Assembly: GCF_014640675.1 (NCBI RefSeq)
Contig: NZ_BMHK01000009.1
Span: 1 to 64,000, forward strand
Source: Novosphingobium endophyticum
GTDB lineage: Bacteria > Pseudomonadota > Alphaproteobacteria > Sphingomonadales > Sphingomonadaceae
Length of the DNA stretch: 64,000 nucleotides
Direction of reading: 5' to 3'
Part shown: positions 26,259 through 34,960 of the stretch, one piece after another
Numbering within the stretch: the first letter of the stretch is position 1
How the letters are laid out: each line of letters opens with the position of its first letter
Notes under the pieces: model-generated
Databases searched by the model: none
The model's input: only the letters and a program-made list of their open reading frames with translations
What the model was told of the DNA's origin: nothing
Made by a program: the position numbers and the translations under genes

Positions 26259-27962
26259 TTAACGCAGGGCAATGGCCGCGATCAGTGCGATGAACAGGCC
26301 GGCGGAAACGATCTGCCAGAAGCGCACCGGATCGCGCTCGATCAGCGGGACATACCGCATGTCCACCCGCTCTACCGCCGCCCCGCCCTCCAGCGCGCGC
26401 AAGAGTTCCACAGCGTCACCGAAGCGCTCGTCAGGGTCGACCGCTACCGCGCGCATCATCGTGACGTCGAGCCAGGCAGGCAGTTCCGCGCGAAGCTTGC
26501 TGGGCGCCTCGAGCTTGCGAAAGCGCGGGCGGCTGAAAGCCTCGACCTCGCCGTAGGGGTAGCTGCGCGTGAAGATGCGCCAGAGCGTGACGCCGAGCGC
26601 GAACAGATCGGTGGCTTCGTCCCCGAGATTTCCGTTGAACATTTCGGGCGCCAGATAGCTCGGCGTGCCGGGGATTTCCTTGGCCTCGAATTCGTCCACG
26701 CGCGGCAGGCGGGCAACGCCCAGGTCGATCAGCTTCAACCCGCCGTCGGGCAGCAGGATCACGTTCTCGGGCTTGATGTCGCGGTGGATCACGTCGAGCC
26801 GGTGCAGCGCGGCCACCGCGCGGGTGAGCTTGATGGCGATCGCCAGACCGTCGGCCAGGCTCATGTGCGACTGGAGGCGATCTTCCAGCGTCTGCCCGCC
26901 ATAGTAGGGCTGGACGCCGTAGAGCCGCGTCTGCCGCTCCTGCGGGACGGCGATGACTTCGCCGACGAAGGGACTGGTGACACGGCTGCCCACCAGAATT
27001 TCCCGCGTGAAGGCCAGGCGCGCGCCCTGCTCGGAAAGCAGGGCCGGCTTGGGGAACTTGACCACCACGGTCTTGCCGGTGGCGGTATCGGTGGCGCGGA
27101 ACAGGCGGGTATAGCGTCCGTCGGAAAGCAGCTGATCCAGCCGGAATCCGTCCACGCTTTCCCCCTGCGAGGGCGGATCGAGGATGGGGAGCCTACCCAC
27201 GTCTCCGGCCACGCTGTCGTGGCCCACAGCCGGCAGGCTGACGACATCGAGCACGATCGCGCTGGCATTGTCCTGGCTTCCGGCGGAGAGCGCCGCCTCG
27301 ACGATCGCACGGGCGTCGGCATCGCCGGAGTTGCGCACCGCCAGCAGCTTCTCCAGCCTCCTTGCGGAAAGCGTGGCGTGGACACCGTCGGATGTCAGCA
27401 GCAGCCGGTCATGAACCGCCAGCGGCACCTCATGATGATCGAGCCGCAAGCGATCCTCGATACCGATCGCGCGGTAGAGGATATGCCGCTGATCAGGGTG
27501 GGAAAGCGTGTGATCCTGAGTCAGCAGCGTCAGCCGGCCGTCGCGGAAATGCCAGGCACGCGTATCGCCCACGTGGAGCACATGGCCCTTGCGTCCCTTG
27601 AGCACGAAAGCGGTGAAGGTCGTTGCCGCATGGGCCATTGTCTCGGATCGGCCCATGGCGGCCAGCCAGCGGTTGTAGGGCGCCATCACGCGATGGGCCG
27701 CCGCAGGCACGCCGATCGTGTCGGGCTGGTGATAGAAGCCCTCGATCAGCGCCCGCACGGCCAGTTCCGCAGCGATCCGTCCGCCTCGCGCCCCGCTCAC
27801 GCCGTCGGCGACCGCGGCGATCATGCCGTGATGCGTGCGCTCCAGTTCGGTCGCCGTGTAGATCCCCGTGAAATCCTGGTTTTCGGCCCTGGCGCCCTTT
27901 TCACAGGCGAAGCCGCCGAGAACCAGCAATCGTCCTTCCGGTCGCACCATCGACGCCCCCAT
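26259..27962 (-). CDS. PP2C phosphatase / Ser-Thr kinase fusion
   Basis: The 567-aa protein has an N-terminal PP2C-type phosphatase domain (AVADGVSGARGG, HVGDTRAW, TSDGVH, GSQDNASA) and a C-terminal eukaryotic-type kinase domain (lysine in VVKFPKP, catalytic HRDIKPENV, DLG in place of DFG, GTPSYLAPE). It ends with a hydrophobic helix (SAGLFIALIAAIAL) that should tether it to the inner membrane. Such bifunctional proteins are found next to nitrate porters in nitrate-assimilation loci, and here it is divergent from narK, 86 bp apart. The start at 27962 follows an AAGGGCGGG site; 27950 is an alternative. Its target protein is unknown. Confidence 0.88.
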   Translation of the reverse strand: MGASMVRPEGRLLVLGGFACEKGARAENQDFTGIYTATELERTHHGMIAAVADGVSGARGGRIAAELAVRALIEGFYHQPDTIGVPAAAHRVMAPYNRWLAAMGRSETMAHAATTFTAFVLKGRKGHVLHVGDTRAWHFRDGRLTLLTQDHTLSHPDQRHILYRAIGIEDRLRLDHHEVPLAVHDRLLLTSDGVHATLSARRLEKLLAVRNSGDADARAIVEAALSAGSQDNASAIVLDVVSLPAVGHDSVAGDVGRLPILDPPSQGESVDGFRLDQLLSDGRYTRLFRATDTATGKTVVVKFPKPALLSEQGARLAFTREILVGSRVTSPFVGEVIAVPQERQTRLYGVQPYYGGQTLEDRLQSHMSLADGLAIAIKLTRAVAALHRLDVIHRDIKPENVILLPDGGLKLIDLGVARLPRVDEFEAKEIPGTPSYLAPEMFNGNLGDEATDLFALGVTLWRIFTRSYPYGEVEAFSRPRFRKLEAPSKLRAELPAWLDVTMMRAVAVDPDERFGDAVELLRALEGGAAVERVDMRYVPLIERDPVRFWQIVSAGLFIALIAAIALR

Positions 27963-28048
27963 TCCCGCCCTTCGCATACGCATGCGAGGGGAGCGGCGTC
28001 GATACGTGCTCGTCAAGCAAATTCAATCGAGAAAAGGAAGCATCCCGC

Positions 28049-29272
28049 ATGACTGGGAAATCGTTCTGGGAGTCTGGCCACCGGCCGACGCTCATCATGG
28101 CGTTCCTCTACTTCGACGTCGCCTTCATGGTGTGGAACCTGCTGGGTCCGCTTGCGCCGATCATCGCCGGCGAACTCGGCCTCAACCCCGCGCAGAAGGG
28201 GCTGATCATCGCCGTGCCGACGCTGGCCGGCGCGGTGCTGCGGCTCGTCAACGGCTTCCTGGTCGACCGGATCGGCCAGAAGGTGACGGGAGCGATCGGC
28301 CAGCTGATCGTGATCGCCGGACTCTTCGTTGCCTGGTGGTTCGGCGTGTCGAGCCTTGAGGGCGTCATCGCCGTCGGCGTGATCCTCGGCTTTGCCGGTG
28401 CGTCCTTTGCCGTGGCGCTCCCGCTTGCATCGCGCTGGTATCCGCCCGAGCATCAGGGCAAGGCGATGGGCATTGCCGGCATGGGTAATTCGGGAACGGT
28501 GCTGGCAGCCCTCTTCGCCCCGCTGCTTGCGCACGCTTTCGGCTGGAACAACGTCTTCGGCCTCGCGCTGATCCCGCTCGTGCTGGTCTTCATCGCCTAT
28601 ATGCTGCTGGTCAAGGACAGCGCCGACCAGCCGCCCGCCAAGACCATGGGCGAATATGTCCGGGGCTATTTCCGCATGCTGGGCGAGGGCGATGCCTGGT
28701 GGTTCATCCTGTTCTATGGCGTGACCTTCGGCGGCTTCGTCGGACTTGCCGGCTCGCTTCCCAGCTGGTTCACCGGCGAGCTCTCCATGACGCCGATCCA
28801 GGCCGGCTACGCGACCGCCGCCTGCGTGTTCGTCGGCTCGCTCGTCCGCCCCGTCGGCGGCGCCATGGCCGACCGTATAGGCGGGATCCGGACGCTCTCG
28901 CTCGTCTATGCCATATCCGCGCTGCTGCTCGCCGTCATCAGCTTCGCCCCGGTGAGCTTCCTGGTCATGTTCCCGCTGTTCTTCGCGGTGATGGGCGTGC
29001 TGGGCATCGGCAACGGCGCGGTGTTCCAGCTCGTCCCGCAGCGCTTCCGTAACGAGATCGGCGTCATGACCGGCCTCGTCGGGTTCGGCGGCGGCGTCGG
29101 CGGCTTCTACCTCGCATCCTCGCTAGGCCTCGCCAAGCAATGGACGGGTTCGCCCGCGGCCGGATTCCTGATCTTCGCCGGATTGGCGCTGATCGCGCTG
29201 GCAGGCCTTAGCTCGGTCAAGAAGCGCTGGCGCACCACCTGGGGTGCCGCCATCCAAGGCGTGCGTATCTGA
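28049..29272 (+). CDS. narK: NarK-family nitrate/nitrite porter
   Basis: The 407-aa major-facilitator protein has 12 membrane segments and the nitrate-nitrite porter family features: an early YFDVAFMVWNLLGPLAPII, the glycine-rich MGIAGMGNSGTVLAALFAP and the second signature FGGGVGGFY in the C-terminal half. It imports nitrate or exchanges nitrite across the inner membrane. An AAGGAAG site precedes the ATG. No nitrate or nitrite reductase genes lie in the window, but the divergent kinase/phosphatase gene is a usual companion in nitrate assimilation. Confidence 0.92.
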   Translation: MTGKSFWESGHRPTLIMAFLYFDVAFMVWNLLGPLAPIIAGELGLNPAQKGLIIAVPTLAGAVLRLVNGFLVDRIGQKVTGAIGQLIVIAGLFVAWWFGVSSLEGVIAVGVILGFAGASFAVALPLASRWYPPEHQGKAMGIAGMGNSGTVLAALFAPLLAHAFGWNNVFGLALIPLVLVFIAYMLLVKDSADQPPAKTMGEYVRGYFRMLGEGDAWWFILFYGVTFGGFVGLAGSLPSWFTGELSMTPIQAGYATAACVFVGSLVRPVGGAMADRIGGIRTLSLVYAISALLLAVISFAPVSFLVMFPLFFAVMGVLGIGNGAVFQLVPQRFRNEIGVMTGLVGFGGGVGGFYLASSLGLAKQWTGSPAAGFLIFAGLALIALAGLSSVKKRWRTTWGAAIQGVRI

Positions 29273-29350
29273 TCGAACGCGGAAGGATCGGCAGCTTCCC
29301 GACAACCTCGACGCACAGCGTAGTCCCTACGCTGCACGCAAGGCCCAAGT

Positions 29351-29375
29351 CGCCGTGCGGCTTGCCCGCACGGCG
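29351..29375. terminator. Hairpin between convergent narK and oxidoreductase genes
   Basis: A perfect 10-bp stem (CGCCGTGCGG with CCGCACGGCG) around a 5-base loop lies midway between the convergent stops at 29272 and 29412. No T-run follows on either side, so it is only a likely bidirectional terminator. Confidence 0.5.
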
Positions 29376-29411
29376 ATCAGGCGAGCGAGGCAGACCCGGG
29401 CGCGCGGCCGG

Positions 29412-30452
29412 TCACGAGAAGATCGGCACGATCTGCGGCAGATCGACCGTCGTGCGGATGCCCGGTTCGGCCGCGCAGACGGCGGGTACGGCGTTGACCG
29501 GGCGATGCGCGGTCAGCCCCGGCGTATATGCCGCATAGTCCTCATCGGAAACGGGGAAATAGATGTCGACCTTCACCGGCGTGTCGCCCTCGGTGGTTAT
29601 CCTCCAACCGGATTCGCGCAGGTTCCAGTCGTCCTCCACGTCGGTAGTGACATACCAGTTGGCCCGAAAGCGTAGCACGGGCTGGCCCTTGTGCTTGCAT
29701 GTGATCGTCGTGCGCATTGCGCCGACCGTGCCGGCGGGAACCTTGCCGGCGGCGATCTCGATGTCGGATTTCGTCGCCGAAAGCTCGCCTACGGCCTCGA
29801 TCTCGTCCGCCGGCAGGTCGATGGCTGCGGCGATCTGCGAGAGCGAACTGCCGAAATCGCCCTTGAGGTGTTCGGCGCGGCGCTGGTCGAACGGCGCCAT
29901 CGGAGCGGCGAAACCCATGATCCGAAACAGCATGTCCGGTGAATTGCGGCTCGATACGTCAGCATATTCGTCAATCGTCAGCAGGCCGTGGCGGCGCTGC
30001 AGAGAGAGAAGCGGGATCGCCAACGCCTCGGTGCTGAAGCCGGGGCTGGAACCCGTGCTGTAGATAGAGGTGCCGCCTTTCGCGCAGGCTTCCTCGATCC
30101 TCGCGCGGTTCACCGGGTCCATCATCGGCGGGTAGTGAAAATCACCGCGTGTCGTGACCACGTTCTTGCCCGAGGCCAGCAGGGCGCAGAGTTCATCGTA
30201 ATCGGTGCCCTGGCGCATGTAGAGCACGCAATCGGCATCAAGAGCGATCAGTTCCTCGGCCGAATTGGTCGCCTTGATTCCCGTTTCGGGCAAGCCGCAA
30301 AGCGCGCCGGCATCCTTGCCGACCTTCTCGGGCGAACTCACCCAGAGCCCGACCAGCTCCATCCGCGGATGCTCGATGACCGTGCGCAGCGCGCGGCTGC
30401 CGACATTGCCCGTCGCCCACTGGATCACTCTCCAGGTCTTGCCTTCCGGCAT
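29412..30452 (-). CDS. Dihydrodipicolinate-reductase-like dehydrogenase
   Basis: The 346-aa protein starts with a Rossmann fold typical of DapB-like and NAD(P)H-dependent amine-dehydrogenase-like proteins (WRVIQWATGNVGSRALR, a GxxGxxA-type variant), followed by a TRGDFHYPP region. Relatives occur in actinobacterial and sphingomonad steroid or terpenoid catabolic clusters, but their reaction is mostly undefined. The ATG at 30452 with an AGGGAG site was chosen over a GTG/ATG ten codons earlier. It lies downstream of the TonB receptor gene on the same strand and may share its transcript. Confidence 0.7.
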   Translation of the reverse strand: MPEGKTWRVIQWATGNVGSRALRTVIEHPRMELVGLWVSSPEKVGKDAGALCGLPETGIKATNSAEELIALDADCVLYMRQGTDYDELCALLASGKNVVTTRGDFHYPPMMDPVNRARIEEACAKGGTSIYSTGSSPGFSTEALAIPLLSLQRRHGLLTIDEYADVSSRNSPDMLFRIMGFAAPMAPFDQRRAEHLKGDFGSSLSQIAAAIDLPADEIEAVGELSATKSDIEIAAGKVPAGTVGAMRTTITCKHKGQPVLRFRANWYVTTDVEDDWNLRESGWRITTEGDTPVKVDIYFPVSDEDYAAYTPGLTAHRPVNAVPAVCAAEPGIRTTVDLPQIVPIFS

Positions 30453-30584
30453 CGCATTTCTCCCTAGCCCTGTCGCAATCAACGCCGGCTCGGGGCATTC
30501 CCGAACCGGCGTTGCCTTGCCGCATTAGGTCAGAGGCGAACAGCACCGGCAATCCCCTATTGGGGACGCCAGCGCGGAGGGCTG

Positions 30585-32891
30585 TCAGAACTTGACGCCG
30601 ACTTCCCCGCCGAACGTGACCGGCTTCGACCAGTTCGTCCCGATGCCGAAGTTCGAATACTGGACCGCCGTGCGATAGCGGCTGTCGGTGACATTGTCGC
30701 CGTAGGCCGCAATGTACCAGCGATCGTCCGGCGCGGTCCACTGCGCGCGCAGCGACAGGGTCTCGTACCCGCCCTGACGGAACTGGATACCGGAGGGGCC
30801 GAAGAAGAAGCTCGACGAATAGGAAAGGTTACCCGACAGCGCGAGTTCGCCCCCGCCAATCTCGGTCGTGTAGCGCGCGCCGACGAACCCGGTGAACTCC
30901 GGCGTGCGCTGCATGGTGACGTTCTCGAGATCCTGTCCAATCACAAGGAAGGTTACGCCGTTGGGCGCGCAGTTGGCATTGAAGAAATCCTGCCCGAAGT
31001 CGGAGCACCGGGTGTAGATCGGAGCATTGTTGAACTCCTTGTACCGCGCATGCACCCAGGAGGCGCCCGCCGAAAACTGGAACGCCGGACTGAAGTTGTA
31101 GCGAAGCTGGCCTTCCAGACCGTAGATTTCCGATTTGGCGGCATTGACGATGCTCGCCGTGCCCGCCTCGAAGAGCGAGATTTGCAGGTCCTTGTAGTCA
31201 TAGTAGAAGCCCGCGCCCTCCAGCGAGAGACCGGCGCTTTCATACTTGAAACCGACCTCGTAGGCATTGATCGTCTCGGGCTTCACCTGGGCGCATTCGA
31301 AGGGAGCATTCTGGCACGATCCGCCGACGTCGATGATCGCCGCCTTGTACCCCTTGGTGTAGGACGCATAGATGCTGGTCCGGTCGGTCGGCTTGTAGCG
31401 GATCACGAAGCGAGGCGTAATGCGGTCGTCTTTCGCAAACTCCGCCGCTTCGGGTTGAAACTCCGATATATAGACGCGGCCGCCGGGCGCCTCGGGCTCC
31501 GTCCCCATATCGAAGATACCGTTTCCGTTGAGATCAAGGAACGGCGCCAGGAAACGGGTATTGAAATAGGCATCGTCCACCTTGTCACGCGCGTAGCGCG
31601 CGCCGGCCGTCACGAACAGGCGGTCGGGGACGATTTCGTACGTTGCGTCGAGGAACGCGGCATAGCTCTTGACCGTCGTGCTCGACCCGCCAAACCGGAT
31701 CCGCTCGCCAGGACCGCTCCCGGCATTGTCGATAAATGTGATATACTGGTCCTTGTTCTGGAAATAGAACAGGCCAGCGGTCCATTGCAGCCGGGTTCCC
31801 GGCTTGGACGTCAACAGGATTTCCTGGCTCCAGGTCTCGTTGTTGTTCGGCAGGCCGAGCTGGAAAATGTCGGCTCCCGAATAATCGAGATCGAGCGAGG
31901 AATTGACCTTCTCATTGCGATACTGCGAATAGGACGTCAGGTCGGCGAAACCAAGGTCGGCCTTGATCGTACCTTGCAGGACGTCGGTGTTCGAGCGGAA
32001 GAACTCGGGCACGGAGCCCGATGCGATCTTGTTCTTGGCGGTGGTGAACGTCCCCGGGATTCCGCCGAAGGGCGCTCCGAGACCAAACTCGTCGTTCTCG
32101 AAGGTCGCGGCCAGCGTGGACGAGGGATCGTCGACCTGCCCGTGCTTGTAACGCAGCAGCACTTCGACGCTGTCCGTCAGCTCGGCCTTCATGCTCAGGC
32201 GTACCGACCAGTTCTCGTAGTCGCCAACGCGCTTGTCGTTGTTCGAGATGTCGTGCAGCCAGCCGTCGCCGCGCCGGTACTGCCCCTCGATGCCGAGCGC
32301 GACACGGTCGGAGATAACATAGTTCGCAAGCCCCTCGACCGCGGCCTCGTTGTAGCGGCCGTACCTGGCCCGGCCTTCAAACGAATTGCCGGCGGTGGAA
32401 GGCTCTCTGGTCGAGACCAGAATCGCGCCGCCTGTCGTATTGCGGCCGAACAGCGTGCCCTGCGGTCCCTTCAGAACCTGAATCCCCTCGACACTGATGA
32501 GATCGAAGTCGGCCGCCAGCGGGTTGGGCGAATAGAAGCCATCGACATAAATACCGACATTGCCGCCGCCGCCGGAGGTTATCACCGCCGTACCGATGCC
32601 ACGGATCGTCGGCTGGAAGAACCCGCCGGAAAAGTCGAAACGCAGCGCCGGGGTCATCTTGCCGATGTCGGAGAGCTGCGCAACATTGGCGGTTGCCAGG
32701 GCCTCGCTGCTCAGGCTGGTGATGGTGATCGGCACGTCGACCTGCGCTTCCGAGCGGCGCTGCGCGGTGACGATAATCACGCTGCTATCGCTGGCGGCCT
32801 CGCCGACCTGCTGGGCGAAGACCGGCGCCGGTGCCAGCGCCGCCAGACCTACCAGCCCGAAGACGGACGCTGATGTCCTACCAAATCTCAT
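30585..32891 (-). CDS. TonB-dependent outer membrane receptor
   Basis: The 768-aa receptor has a signal peptide (residues 1-26, ending VFA), a TonB-box region (SSVIIVTAQRR, about 36-46), a plug domain (VDVPITITSL, IRGIGTAV, VEGIQVLKGPQGTLFGRNTTGGAI) and a beta-barrel to the end, closing with a C-terminal phenylalanine (GGEVGVKF). An AAAGGGAGGGA site precedes the ATG. In sphingomonads such receptors import bulky hydrophobic or aromatic compounds, and its place at the edge of a CoA-catabolic island suggests it takes up the island's substrate. An operator-like repeat lies about 90 bp upstream. Confidence 0.92.
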   Translation of the reverse strand: MRFGRTSASVFGLVGLAALAPAPVFAQQVGEAASDSSVIIVTAQRRSEAQVDVPITITSLSSEALATANVAQLSDIGKMTPALRFDFSGGFFQPTIRGIGTAVITSGGGGNVGIYVDGFYSPNPLAADFDLISVEGIQVLKGPQGTLFGRNTTGGAILVSTREPSTAGNSFEGRARYGRYNEAAVEGLANYVISDRVALGIEGQYRRGDGWLHDISNNDKRVGDYENWSVRLSMKAELTDSVEVLLRYKHGQVDDPSSTLAATFENDEFGLGAPFGGIPGTFTTAKNKIASGSVPEFFRSNTDVLQGTIKADLGFADLTSYSQYRNEKVNSSLDLDYSGADIFQLGLPNNNETWSQEILLTSKPGTRLQWTAGLFYFQNKDQYITFIDNAGSGPGERIRFGGSSTTVKSYAAFLDATYEIVPDRLFVTAGARYARDKVDDAYFNTRFLAPFLDLNGNGIFDMGTEPEAPGGRVYISEFQPEAAEFAKDDRITPRFVIRYKPTDRTSIYASYTKGYKAAIIDVGGSCQNAPFECAQVKPETINAYEVGFKYESAGLSLEGAGFYYDYKDLQISLFEAGTASIVNAAKSEIYGLEGQLRYNFSPAFQFSAGASWVHARYKEFNNAPIYTRCSDFGQDFFNANCAPNGVTFLVIGQDLENVTMQRTPEFTGFVGARYTTEIGGGELALSGNLSYSSSFFFGPSGIQFRQGGYETLSLRAQWTAPDDRWYIAAYGDNVTDSRYRTAVQYSNFGIGTNWSKPVTFGGEVGVKF

Positions 32892-32981
32892 AATTTCCCT
32901 CCCTTTGACCTTTCGCGGCCCTTCGAATGAAGCGCGCGCGGTGCCAGTCTTTTGACTGTACAAGCGTTCAAATACCGCGAG

Positions 32982-33013
32982 CAACAAGTTGCCGCAACAA
33001 GTTGTTAAACAAC
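32982..33013. promoter_or_regulatory. Overlapping palindromes upstream of the TonB receptor
   Basis: The 10-mer CAACAAGTTG occurs twice, at 32982-32991 and 32995-33004, with a 13-bp period. It runs into a perfect palindrome GTTGTTAAACAAC (33001-33013). This lies 90-120 bp before the receptor ATG and just past the end of the MFS gene. It looks like a binding site for a TetR, LacI or similar repressor, but the regulator is not identified. Confidence 0.5.
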
Positions 33014-33023
33014 GCGCCGCCGA

Positions 33024-34709
33024 TCAAGGCCCGATCCAGTCGAGCGTATCCTGCCGCGGATCGTAAGATTCGGCCTTCCAGCGCACCGAACCGAAGGGCC
33101 GCTCGAGCCTTCGCCTGACTCTCCGCCCGGGCCGCGTACGGTTGTAGGAATCCGCCGCCGCCTGGATGTCGAAATCGGCCTGGCTGTAGCGATCGCGCAT
33201 GCGCAGGTAGTCACCCCAGGTCGGGCAGTGATAGCGCTCGATCCACAGCGCCGGATCGGCGATGTCGCGCGAGATCGACCATTGAAAGCCGCCGATGCGC
33301 TTTCGCACGCCCTGCATATTCATCATCACGCCGTAGAATTCCCGGGCCTGCTCCGGGTCGACGTCATATTCCACTTCGACCACGATCGGCCCCGAACGCA
33401 GCGTCAGCGGCATGCCGACCTCCGGTTCATGGCCGATCTCCACGGTGGAGTTGTCGGCCTCCTGATCCCGCGCCAGCGGCAGGATGAAACCGAGCAGCGC
33501 GGTACAGGCCACCGCGATGCCCGAAACGACGAGCGCAAAGGACACGTCATAGGCTCCGGCGACCAGGCCCCAGCCCCAGGCGCCGATGCCGATCCCTGCG
33601 GTAATGGCGGAGGAGAACAGCGAAAGCGCTCTTGCCGTCACCCAGCGCGGGGCCGAGAGCTGGACGGTGACGTTGAGCATGGCGATTGTCAGGATATTGC
33701 CCGCCCCTACGATCAGGAACGCAAGGCAACTGAGCACCAGCGAATGGCTGAAACCGATGATTACAAGCGCCATCCCGCTGGACACGGCGAACAGGCGCAC
33801 TGCGACTTCAGTCGAAATCCGATCACGAATGCTGCTCACGAAAAGCGCGCCGCCCACGGCTCCCACACCTTGCGCTCCAAGCAGAATGCCGAAGGTTGCG
33901 GCATCGCCGGCGAGAAGGTTCTTGGCGACGAGAGGGGCGAGCGCCGACGCGGTCGCCGTCGTCAGGCCGAACGCCAGAACGCGCAGCAGCGCGGTGCGGA
34001 TCGCCGGCGCATGAAGGGCATAGCGTCCTCCGCTGATGATCGCCCGGTCGATCCGTTCGGGAGGAAGCCGGGAAGGAACGTGCTTGCGGCGCCAGAAGAA
34101 GAACGCGGTGAGCAGCGGCAGGTACAGCAGCGAGGTCATCCCGAACACCGCCTTGGCCCCGTAGAGGACGACGATAACGCCCCCCAGCGCGGGCCCGAAG
34201 CTGCGCGCGACGTTGTAGCTGATCGTGCCCAGCGCAACGGCAGCGGGCAGATGTTCACGCGGTACCTGTTCGGGAATCGACGCCTGCCAGGAAGGCGAGA
34301 ACAGCGCCACGCCCGCGCCGATGAGTACGCAGAACAGCAGCAACATCCACGGCGTCGTCAGGCCCATGAAGGCGAGAACAGTCAGCAGCGCCGCGCAGAG
34401 AGAGCTGAAACCCAGACCGGTCATGGCGATCCGACGCCGGTCGAACATGTCGGCAATGGCCCCCGCCGGCAGCGTCACCAGCATCAGCGGCAGCATCATC
34501 GCGCTCTGGACCAGCGCCACCATTGTCGGGTCGGAACTTAGACGCGTCATTTCCCAGGCCGCGCCAACACCAAGGAACAGCTGCCCGAAGTTAGAAAACA
34601 GACTGGCCGTCCAGATGCTGCGGAACGTCGGTACCCGCAGGGGAACGAACGCGCCGCCGCGGCCAGCTCCGGCTGCTGCCCTGGATTCGGCACTCTTTTC
34701 GCCGGACAT
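33024..34709 (-). CDS. MFS transporter with C-terminal extension (MFS_3 type)
   Basis: The 561-aa protein has 12 membrane segments of the MFS_3/DUF894 (EntS-like) group: VPTFRSIWTASLFSNFGQ at the start, then PAGAIADMFDRRRIAM and ALGTISYNVARSFGPALGG. The last 150 residues form a soluble domain (VEVEYDVDPEQAREFYGVM, then WIERYHCPTWGDYLRMRDR), normal for this subfamily. These are usually exporters. The ATG at 34709 was chosen, since an in-frame extension upstream has no coding character. It lies directly upstream of the TonB receptor gene on the same strand, so both may act on one compound. Confidence 0.85.
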   Translation of the reverse strand: MSGEKSAESRAAAGAGRGGAFVPLRVPTFRSIWTASLFSNFGQLFLGVGAAWEMTRLSSDPTMVALVQSAMMLPLMLVTLPAGAIADMFDRRRIAMTGLGFSSLCAALLTVLAFMGLTTPWMLLLFCVLIGAGVALFSPSWQASIPEQVPREHLPAAVALGTISYNVARSFGPALGGVIVVLYGAKAVFGMTSLLYLPLLTAFFFWRRKHVPSRLPPERIDRAIISGGRYALHAPAIRTALLRVLAFGLTTATASALAPLVAKNLLAGDAATFGILLGAQGVGAVGGALFVSSIRDRISTEVAVRLFAVSSGMALVIIGFSHSLVLSCLAFLIVGAGNILTIAMLNVTVQLSAPRWVTARALSLFSSAITAGIGIGAWGWGLVAGAYDVSFALVVSGIAVACTALLGFILPLARDQEADNSTVEIGHEPEVGMPLTLRSGPIVVEVEYDVDPEQAREFYGVMMNMQGVRKRIGGFQWSISRDIADPALWIERYHCPTWGDYLRMRDRYSQADFDIQAAADSYNRTRPGRRVRRRLERPFGSVRWKAESYDPRQDTLDWIGP

Positions 34710-34960
34710 ACTCTGTTCTTCCCCGCGGTTGCTTCTGGGCCGCGATCTTGTCCGGCAGGACCCGTTCGTCAAGCCGAGGCAATCGCAAGGATGGGGGTTT
34801 GAAACGGATGTCCACGCTTCCGATATACTAACCGTTGCAAGCAATCGCCTCTGCGATAGGACGCCGCCGGTCGATTGCAATTCAGTAAGCGCCCTAGCAT
34901 GACCCCGCGCGGTGACGGCGGCGAACGCACGCCAAGCCGGGATTTCAAGGAGACCTTTTC

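Noticed and set aside
26076..28052. A plus-strand open frame of about 650 codons across the kinase/phosphatase gene
   Set aside because: It is antisense to a gene with clear PP2C and kinase motifs, its composition is typical of a high-GC shadow frame (many H, R, Q, D), and it starts inside a terminator region.
31050..32873. A plus-strand open frame of about 600 codons opposite the TonB receptor
   Set aside because: It is the mirror of a well-supported receptor gene and lacks membrane, signal or domain features.
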